NCBI RefSeq assembly: GCF_001514265.1 | Contig: NZ_KQ949007.1 | Location: forward strand, 86,513-150,512 | Length of the DNA stretch: 64,000 bases | Reading direction: 5' to 3' | Source of the DNA: Streptomyces resistomycificus | GTDB taxonomy: Bacteria > Actinomycetota > Actinomycetes > Streptomycetales > Streptomycetaceae | Shown: in pieces, positions 60,421 to 64,000 of the stretch | How the letters are laid out: every line of letters begins with the position of its first letter | Position numbering within the stretch: the stretch's first letter is position 1 | Position numbers and translations under genes: made by a program | The notes under the pieces: model-generated | Told to the model about the DNA's origin: nothing | The model's input: only the letters and a program-made list of their open reading frames with translations | Database searches by the model: none

Positions 60421-61100
60421 CCCGGGTGCTCGTGATCGACGACGAGCCGCAGATCGTGCGCGCCCTCGTGATCAACCTCAGGGCGCGCAAGTACGAGGTG
60501 GACGCGGCGCACGACGGTGCCACCGCCCTCGAACTCGCCGCCGCCCGCCACCCCGACGTGGTGGTCCTCGACCTGGGACTGCCCGACATGGACGGCGTCG
60601 AGGTGATCAGGGGCCTGCGCGGCTGGACCCGGGTACCGATCCTCGTGCTGTCCGCCCGGCACTCCTCCGACGAGAAGGTCGAGGCCCTCGACGCGGGCGC
60701 CGACGACTACGTCACCAAGCCCTTCGGCATGGACGAACTGCTGGCCAGACTGCGCGCCGCCGTCCGCCGGGCCGAGCCCACCGGGGGAGGCGACGACGAG
60801 GTGCTGGTGGAGACCGACGAGTTCACCGTCGACCTGGCCGCGAAGAAGGTGCGGCGGCACGGCAAGGACGTACGGCTGACGCCCACCGAGTGGCATCTGC
60901 TGGAGGTGCTGGTGCGCAACACCGGGCGCCTGGTCAGCCAGAAGCAGCTCCTCCAGGAGGTGTGGGGGCCGTCGTACGGGACGGAGAGCAACTACCTGCG
61001 GGTCTACATGGCCCAGCTCAGGCGCAAGCTGGAGGCTGACCCGTCGCATCCGAAGCACTTCATCACGGAGCCCGGGATGGGCTACCGGTTCGAGAGGTGA
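60417..61100 (+). CDS. kdpE: Response regulator KdpE
   Basis: This 227-residue OmpR-family regulator is the partner of KdpD. The receiver has VIDDEP, phosphoacceptor Asp52 (VVVLDLGLPDMDG) and YVTKPFGMDELLARL. The winged helix contains LTPTEWHLLEVLVRN, LLQEVWGPSYGTESNYLRVY and ends EPGMGYRFER. ATG 60417 overlaps the kdpD stop by four bases, giving coupled translation. A second, diverged copy of the 3' end of this gene is found about 80 bases downstream. Expected targets are the kdpFABC genes elsewhere in the genome. Confidence 0.93.
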   Translation: MTRVLVIDDEPQIVRALVINLRARKYEVDAAHDGATALELAAARHPDVVVLDLGLPDMDGVEVIRGLRGWTRVPILVLSARHSSDEKVEALDAGADDYVTKPFGMDELLARLRAAVRRAEPTGGGDDEVLVETDEFTVDLAAKKVRRHGKDVRLTPTEWHLLEVLVRNTGRLVSQKQLLQEVWGPSYGTESNYLRVYMAQLRRKLEADPSHPKHFITEPGMGYRFER

Positions 61101-61180
61101 GCCGTGGGGCGGCCGGGGCGTCGCCGGGGGGCCGGGGACGCGGCGTTTCCGAGCCGGGGACGGGGCACCGGTTCGAGCGC
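61068..61180 (+). repeat. Partial duplication of the kdpE 3' end
   Basis: Bases 61068-61097 (end of kdpE, coding EPGMGYRFER) and 61151-61180 share about 24 of 30 positions, including ACCGGTTCGAG. The second copy would encode EPGTGHRFER in its own frame, with no start or continuation. Confidence 0.65.
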
Positions 61181-61216
61181 CGACAGCGCGGGTACGTAGC
61201 TGTCGGTGGGCCCCGG

Positions 61217-61222
61217 TACGCT
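61217..61222 (+). promoter_or_regulatory. Candidate -10 element, leaderless start
   Basis: TACGCT ends six bases before ATG 61229 (TCAGAT between), with no ribosome binding site. Confidence 0.45.
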
Positions 61223-61228
61223 TCAGAT

Positions 61229-61627
61229 ATGAGTGCTGTTCCTCGTTCCGAGAAGCCGGCGGGCCGGTTCCGGCGCATGCTCGACCGGCTCTCCTCGTCG
61301 CAGGAGGACCTGGAGTCCGAGGAGCTGCGGGAAGACTCCGCGACCGCCGGCTGCACCAGGATCGGTGACTGCCGCGACCGGCAGGTCGTGACCGTTACTG
61401 GTACCTTGCGCACGGTCACCCTGCGCCCGCGCGCGGGAGTGCCGGCCCTGGAGGCCGAACTGTTCGACGGCTCCGCCGCGCTGGACGTGGTGTGGCTCGG
61501 CAGGCGCTCCATCGTGGGGATAGAGCCTGGGCGCAAGCTCATCGCGTCGGGCCGGATCTCGATGAGCCGGGGCCGCCGGGTGCTGTTCAACCCGAAATAC
61601 GAACTGAGACCCCTCGGACGGGAGTAG
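61229..61627 (+). CDS. OB-fold nucleic acid-binding protein
   Basis: The 132-residue protein has a charged N-terminal helix (FRRMLDRLSSSQEDLESEEL) and a C-terminal OB-fold beta barrel (about 50-130; VVTVTGTLRTVTLRPRAGVP and LIASGRISMSRGRRVLFNPK). Such small OB-fold proteins next to DUF3159 are a conserved actinobacterial arrangement; RNA or DNA binding is presumed, not shown. ATG 61229 is supported by the -10 box. The DUF3159 gene starts three bases after the stop, so they form an operon. Confidence 0.85.
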   Translation: MSAVPRSEKPAGRFRRMLDRLSSSQEDLESEELREDSATAGCTRIGDCRDRQVVTVTGTLRTVTLRPRAGVPALEAELFDGSAALDVVWLGRRSIVGIEPGRKLIASGRISMSRGRRVLFNPKYELRPLGRE

Positions 61628-61630
61628 CCG

Positions 61631-62395
61631 GTGACGTCGCTCGACAAGCCGACCGAAGACACCGAAGTCACTGAGCCGGATGCCCGGGCGGTGACCGAGG
61701 CCGCGCTGTTCGAGGCCTTCGGCGGCGTGCGGGGCATGGTCGAGACGGTCCTGCCCGGCCTCCTCTTCGTCACGATCTACACGATCAACAAGGACCTGCA
61801 CCTGTCGGCGATCGCCGCCCTCGGTGTGTCCCTGCTGCTGGTCGTGGTCCGCCTAATGATGCGCGACACCGTCAAGCACGCCTTCAGCGGGGTCTTCGGC
61901 GTCGCCTTCGGTGTCGTCTTCGCGATGATGACCGGCAACGCCAAGGACTTCTACCTGCCCGGCATGATCTACACGCTGGGCCTGGGTCTCGCGTACATCA
62001 TCACGACCCTCTGCGGAGTCCCGCTGATCGGGCTGATCCTCGGCCCGGTCTTCAAGGAGAACCTCTCCTGGCGCAAGCGCAACCCGGGCCGCAAGAAGGC
62101 CTATGCCAAGGCCAGTTACGCCTGGGGCCTGATCCTGCTCGCCAAGTGCGCGATCCTCTTCCCGCTGTACTGGTGGGCCGACACCACCCAGCTGGGCTGG
62201 GTCCTGGTCGCTCTGAAGATCCCGCCGTTCCTGCTGGCCGTCTATCTGACCTGGGTGTTCCTGGCGAAGGCGCCCGCCCCGATCGACGTGTTCGCGGAGA
62301 TGGAGGCCGAGGAGAAGGCCGAGCGGGAGCGTGAGGCGGCCTCGGCGGGGGAGCGCGAGGACGCCACCGGTGGCCGGCACCGCCGGGAGGCGTAG
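61631..62395 (+). CDS. DUF3159 integral membrane protein
   Basis: This 254-residue protein has about six membrane helices between residues 35 and 215: VLPGLLFVTIYTINKDLHLS starts the first, FSGVFGVAFGVVFAMMTGNA the third and GLILLAKCAILFPLYWWADT the fifth. A basic, Glu/Arg-rich cytoplasmic tail follows. This is the DUF3159 family, found in actinobacteria with an OB-fold protein and often TrkA-type genes; transport or channel activity has been guessed but not established. GTG 61631 has CGGGAG upstream. Confidence 0.87.
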   Translation: MTSLDKPTEDTEVTEPDARAVTEAALFEAFGGVRGMVETVLPGLLFVTIYTINKDLHLSAIAALGVSLLLVVVRLMMRDTVKHAFSGVFGVAFGVVFAMMTGNAKDFYLPGMIYTLGLGLAYIITTLCGVPLIGLILGPVFKENLSWRKRNPGRKKAYAKASYAWGLILLAKCAILFPLYWWADTTQLGWVLVALKIPPFLLAVYLTWVFLAKAPAPIDVFAEMEAEEKAEREREAASAGEREDATGGRHRREA

Positions 62396-62404
62396 TTTTC
62401 CGCC

Positions 62405-62452
62405 ACGACGACGAAGGGCGCCCCCGGCTTCGGGGGCGCCCTTCGTCGTCGT
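62405..62452. terminator. Very stable bidirectional terminator
   Basis: A perfect 22-bp stem, 62405-62426 with 62431-62452, carries the tetraloop GCTT. Its arms begin ACGACGACGAAGGGCGCCCC. It lies between the convergent DUF3159 and TrkA genes. Confidence 0.95.
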
Positions 62453-62464
62453 AGCCCTGAGTGC

Positions 62465-63142
62465 TCAGCTCGCCGTGTCCTGGCGGCGTACCGACAGGAG
62501 GTCCTCCAGCTGCTCCTCGCGGGCCTGTGCGGCCACGAAGAGGAGTTCGTCGCCCGCCTCCAGGGAGTCCTCCTGGGAGGGCGTCAGGACGCGGTTGCCG
62601 CGGATGATCGTCACCAGGGACGTGTCCTGCGGCCACTCGACGTCGCCGACCTGGGTGCCGGCCAGCGCCGACTCCTCCGGCAGGGTCAGCTCCACGAGGT
62701 TGGCGTCGCCGTGGCTGAAGCGCAGCAGACGGACCAGGTCGCCGACGCTCACCGCCTCCTCGACCAGGGCCGACATCAGACGGGGGGTCGACACGGCGAC
62801 GTCCACGCCCCAGGACTCGTTGAACAGCCACTCGTTCTTCGGGTTGTTCACCCGGGCGACGACCCGTGGAACGCCGTACTCCGTCTTGGCCAGCAGCGAG
62901 ACGACCAAATTGACCTTGTCGTCGCCGGTAGCGGCGATCACCACGTTGCAGCGCTGGAGCGCGGCCTCGTCCAGGGACGTGATCTCGCAGGCGTCGGCGA
63001 GCAGCCACTCCGCCTGCGGGACGCGCTCGACCGAGATGGCGGTCGGCGCCTTGTCGACGAGAAGGACCTCGTGGCCGTTCTCCAGCAGTTCGCCCGCGAT
63101 CGAGCGGCCGACCGCGCCGGCACCGGCAATGGCGACCCTCAT
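62465..63142 (-). CDS. TrkA-type potassium uptake regulator (second subunit)
   Basis: This 225-residue RCK protein has an N-terminal Rossmann fold with the NAD-binding motif GAGAVGRSIAGELLENGHEV and acidic VDKA at the end of strand 2, then VVIAATGDDKVNLVVSLLAK. A C-terminal RCK_C domain (about 140-220) follows, with LTLPEESALAGTQVGDVEWP. Such proteins gate Trk/Ktr-type potassium channels in response to nucleotides; RCK_C domains can bind c-di-AMP in some bacteria. ATG 63142 overlaps the upstream TrkA stop by one base, so the two act as a pair. No TrkH channel gene is in view. Confidence 0.9.
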   Translation of the reverse strand: MRVAIAGAGAVGRSIAGELLENGHEVLLVDKAPTAISVERVPQAEWLLADACEITSLDEAALQRCNVVIAATGDDKVNLVVSLLAKTEYGVPRVVARVNNPKNEWLFNESWGVDVAVSTPRLMSALVEEAVSVGDLVRLLRFSHGDANLVELTLPEESALAGTQVGDVEWPQDTSLVTIIRGNRVLTPSQEDSLEAGDELLFVAAQAREEQLEDLLSVRRQDTAS

Positions 63143-63813
63143 CAGTGACCGCCCTCCTCTTCGGGACCCTTGGCGAACGCCGCCTCGACCTTGTCGACCT
63201 CGTCGGTGCGCATCATCACGTGCACCAGGTCGCCCTCCTGCAACACCGTCTGCGAGCTGGGCAGGATCGCCTCACCGAGCCGGGTCAGGAACGCCACCCG
63301 CACCCCCGTCTCGTCCTGGAGACGGCTGATCTTGTGGCCCACCCAGGACGTGGCGGTGTGCACCTCGGCCAGCTGGACACCGCCGGTGGGGTCCCGCCAC
63401 AGCGGCTCGGCGCCGGAAGGCAGCAGCCGGCGCAGCATCTGGTCGGCGGTCCAGCGGACCGTGGCCACGGTGGGGATGCCCAGACGCTGGTAGACCTCGG
63501 CACGCCGAGGGTCGTAGATCCGGGCCGCGACGTTCTCGATGCCGAACATCTCGCGGGCCACCCGCGCCGCGATGATGTTCGAGTTGTCGCCGCTGGAGAC
63601 CGCCGCGAACGCGCCGGCCTCCTCGATGCCCGCCTCACGCAGGGTGTCCTGGTCGAAACCCACACCGGTGACACGACGGCCACCGAAACCGGAGCCCAGT
63701 CGTCGGAAGGCGGTGGGGTCCTGGTCGATCACGGCGACCGTGTGCCCCTGCTGCTCCAGGGTCTGGGCGAGGGCCGACCCCACCCGCCCGCAGCCCATGA
63801 TGACGATGTGCAC
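63142..63813 (-). CDS. trkA: TrkA-type potassium uptake regulator (first subunit)
   Basis: This 223-residue RCK protein starts with the Rossmann motif MGCGRVGSALAQTLEQQGHT and VIDQDP, then AVSSGDNSNIIAARVAREMF, and ends with an RCK_C domain (about 135-215; AEVHTATSWVGHKISRLQDE). Two different TrkA proteins in tandem, like CeoB/CeoC of mycobacteria, are usual in actinobacteria and probably form a mixed ring. GTG 63813 is the start; no strong ribosome binding site is visible (GGGCTCAA). The second subunit follows with a one-base overlap (TGATG). Confidence 0.9.
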   Translation of the reverse strand: MHIVIMGCGRVGSALAQTLEQQGHTVAVIDQDPTAFRRLGSGFGGRRVTGVGFDQDTLREAGIEEAGAFAAVSSGDNSNIIAARVAREMFGIENVAARIYDPRRAEVYQRLGIPTVATVRWTADQMLRRLLPSGAEPLWRDPTGGVQLAEVHTATSWVGHKISRLQDETGVRVAFLTRLGEAILPSSQTVLQEGDLVHVMMRTDEVDKVEAAFAKGPEEEGGH

Positions 63814-64000
63814 TTGAGCCCTACCCCGCAGTCCTGGTCATCCCGATGACCTGCGAAAACACCCTGATCACTCTTCTCTCTCAGTCTGCCGGGCAACGAC
63901 GGGGCAACAGCCTCAGGCGCTGCCCGGACACGAGCTTATGCCGCAACTTCGTCCCTGCCCTCATCCGTGTACGGGCACAGTTCGTTCATCCCGCGTTTTC
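63814..64000. other. Upstream region of the trkA pair, window end
   Basis: These 187 bases contain no coding signal in any frame that I could support. They should hold the trkA promoter and possibly that of a divergent gene outside the window. Confidence 0.4.

Noticed and set aside
1..64000. CRISPR arrays, tRNA/rRNA genes, insertion sequences, prophage
   Set aside because: Looked for direct-repeat arrays, cloverleaf-like ends and transposase motifs while reading; found none. A tRNAscan/Infernal run would be decisive.

Overview
The window is high-GC chromosomal DNA from a Streptomyces species. The 511-residue HrdB, the adjacent whiH, the parE and parC topoisomerase genes, SepH and CutRS, together with GTG/TTG starts and strong G/C bias at third codon positions, all point to the core region of a Streptomyces chromosome. 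The gene order is the one I recall for the hrdB-parE-parC-ptsH-sepH-cutRS-dut neighbourhood of S. coelicolor (from memory, not searched). I saw no CRISPR array, insertion sequence, tRNA, rRNA, prophage or biosynthetic cluster.

Layout. 1-9 kb: a cut-off RecQ-type helicase, a DUF4192 protein, a glycogen-debranching-like protein with a long low-complexity N-terminus, a Nudix/winged-helix regulator and an ABC ATPase-permease fusion. 9-16 kb: the sporulation regulator whiH, the principal sigma factor hrdB, a secreted trypsin-like protease, a small zinc-ribbon protein, parE and a LuxR-type remnant. 16-25 kb: a DUF485/acetate-type symporter pair, a CitA/CitB-like two-component system, a sucrase-ferredoxin-like protein behind an iron box, and two divergent citrate synthases, one carrying an N-terminal DNA-binding domain. 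25-35 kb: DUF6082, a CobW-type GTPase, parC, a pair of M16 peptidases, an M23 peptidase behind a c-di-AMP (ydaO) riboswitch, a GntR regulator and ptsH. 35-44 kb: a GNAT/acyl-CoA-synthetase fusion, DUF5998, a phosphodiesterase, thymidine kinase, a VOC protein, a rhodanese and sepH. 44-52 kb: a sugar-lactone oxidase with an MFS transporter, ferrochelatase, an inositol-phosphatase family enzyme and cutRS. 52-64 kb: DUF4193, an EcsC-like protein, DUF3093, a thioesterase-dut-DUF3710 operon, an alginate-lyase-like secreted protein, an ABC ATPase, kdpDE, an OB-fold/DUF3159 pair and two TrkA-type potassium proteins.

How the genes work together. Chromosome topology and segregation (parE, parC), division (sepH), sporulation (whiH) and general transcription (hrdB) sit among central carbon functions (citrate synthases, HPr, acetate-type uptake and its sensor). 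Potassium and turgor functions (kdpDE, two TrkA proteins) share the window with a c-di-AMP riboswitch gene.

The most unusual signals are in the citrate synthase locus. Its AT-rich divergent promoter has CATTGA repeats and a perfect palindrome. A related AT-rich cluster lies inside the downstream citrate synthase gene, where it forces rare codons. The opposing gene encodes a citrate synthase fused to a helix-turn-helix domain. Other notable signals are an iron box fused to a leaderless promoter, a recurring TANNNT-6/8-nt-start pattern that suggests many leaderless mRNAs, a degenerate ABC ATPase, and several unexplained palindromes and short tandem repeats.
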